A stretch of DNA of 64,000 bases. It comes from Beaufortia kweichowensis. Taxonomy: Eukaryota > Chordata > Actinopteri > Cypriniformes > Gastromyzontidae. This document shows, in pieces, positions 63,181 to 64,000 of this stretch; position 1 is the stretch's first letter; every line of letters begins with the position of its first letter. The stretch lies in the NCBI GenBank assembly GCA_019155185.1, contig CM032794.1, positions 3,573,988 through 3,637,987 on the forward strand, read 5' to 3'. Below the pieces are notes generated by a model, which was given only the letters and a program-made list of their open reading frames with translations, ran no database searches and was not told the origin of the DNA. The position numbers and the translations under genes are program-made.

Positions 63181-63244
63181 TTTTGATTAAAGAGCAAAAC
63201 ATGTCAGGAGAAGCATTATAGTATCTCTTTTTGAGTGTCCACCC

Positions 63245-63410
63245 TTACAAAAAAAGTATACTTCATTTCTGTTATTAACCTATACATTCATTTTAAAGTT
63301 CATTTCATTTAAGTTCAAAGTTATTTTAGGTATACTTTATGTAGTAAGTACTAGTATACTTGTAAAACTTGGGTCTAAATTGGCTTATTTTGTAGTTTAT
63401 AAAAGTGTAC
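63245..63410. repeat. Possible MITE relic with AAGTATACTTC-type ends
   Basis: AAAAGTATACTTCATTT at the left faces AAAAGTGTACTTCAAGC at the right, with internal TATACTT/AAGTATA copies (63330-63362). Low confidence: no clear TIR or target duplication. Confidence 0.3.
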
Positions 63411-63932
63411 TTCAAGCTTTTGTGATTTACTGTTTTCTACATAATCTAAAGAACATTCTGTGAAAATATAACCTTGATATCTTTAATATCAACTAATTAA
63501 AGATTCAAGATGTCAAAGATTGAAAACGATGTTTAGAAGGCCGACTACAAATAATTTAAAATCATTCATTTCAGTATTATACATAACAATTTGAGTACTT
63601 TGTCTTGAAATCTATCATACAATCTATGATAAACACACATTACCAATTTTCATCAATATTATGTCTATGATCTAATCTCATAATTATAATGGATTTAACA
63701 GACAGAGTCACTTACTTTCAAGTTATTGTACAAACCATCCAATCCAATATTCTACCTCTTTTCAGTCCAGATGAAACACTTTTACACAAGTCTCAAAGGG
63801 CGAAAGAAATAACTGTCTTATTCTCAAGTGTGTGAAGCTTATCCGTTACCTCTGACTTTGCTCACCTGTTTTAGCTCATTCTCCTTCGTCTCATTTGAGG
63901 TGAAGGACAGGTCTGGAGGTGCAGTCTGGAAC

Positions 63933-64000
63933 ATGGGTACCGCTTACGTCGACCTCTTCTCCTTGCTGCTAATTACAGCCATCTGTGAGCAGCCCTCCTG
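63933..64000 (+). CDS. Start of a possible secreted or membrane protein, cut by the window end
   Basis: ATG at 63933 opens a frame, MGTAYVDLFSLLLITAICEQ..., running off the end after 22 codons. A hydrophobic FSLLLITAI core followed by a small residue and Cys-Glu-Gln looks like a signal peptide. The local GC content rises here, and the frame is shorter than any threshold would catch. No family can be named from 22 residues. Confidence 0.4.
   Translation, partial: MGTAYVDLFSLLLITAICEQPS

Overview
The window looks like a piece of a teleost genome, most likely a cyprinid (zebrafish/carp relatives). It is AT-rich, its genes are broken by GT..AG introns, and it is littered with short palindromic DNA-transposon relics and tRNA-type SINE pieces of the kind common in cyprinids. 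Two neighbours, dhx38 and a pmfbp1-like gene, sit tail to tail as in mammals (DHX38-PMFBP1 on human 16q22). There is no bacterial or viral coding content. Exon boundaries below were read by hand from splice signals and reading-frame continuity.

Layout. 0.8-11.4 kb (+): 3' part of a coiled-coil gene, probably pmfbp1, with eight well-supported exons and a probable terminal exon; its last intron holds a 1.3 kb GC-rich, repeat-free block that looks like conserved regulatory DNA. 11.4-22.6 kb: intergenic, with two DNA-transposon relics and a 4.6 kb homopolymer-rich tandem array. 22.9-34.2 kb (-): complete dhx38 (Prp16 spliceosomal DEAH helicase), 26 coding exons and 1256 residues in one continuous frame, with a CRE/NRF1/TCTCGCGA promoter at 34.4-34.7 kb. 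36-39.1 kb (-): an unidentified possible transcript surrounding a 1.2 kb minisatellite whose every unit carries a 5' splice-site consensus. 42.1-43.9 kb (-): complete cyb5b (outer-mitochondrial-membrane cytochrome b5), five exons, 140 residues. 50.5-52.8 kb (-): two-exon class A GPCR, 376 residues, not assigned to a subfamily. 53-63.9 kb: gene-poor, with repeat relics, several non-coding blocks that could be conserved elements, and a CTCF-type motif. At 63.93 kb (+) the window ends inside the first exon of a possible secreted or membrane protein.

The genes are not an operon or a pathway: dhx38 and cyb5b are housekeeping genes, pmfbp1 is a sperm-structure gene in mammals, and the GPCR has its own promoter. 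If the synteny with ZFHX3 holds (in human it lies beyond PMFBP1), the conserved-looking non-coding blocks may belong to a long-range regulatory domain, with the genes here as bystanders. That is inference.
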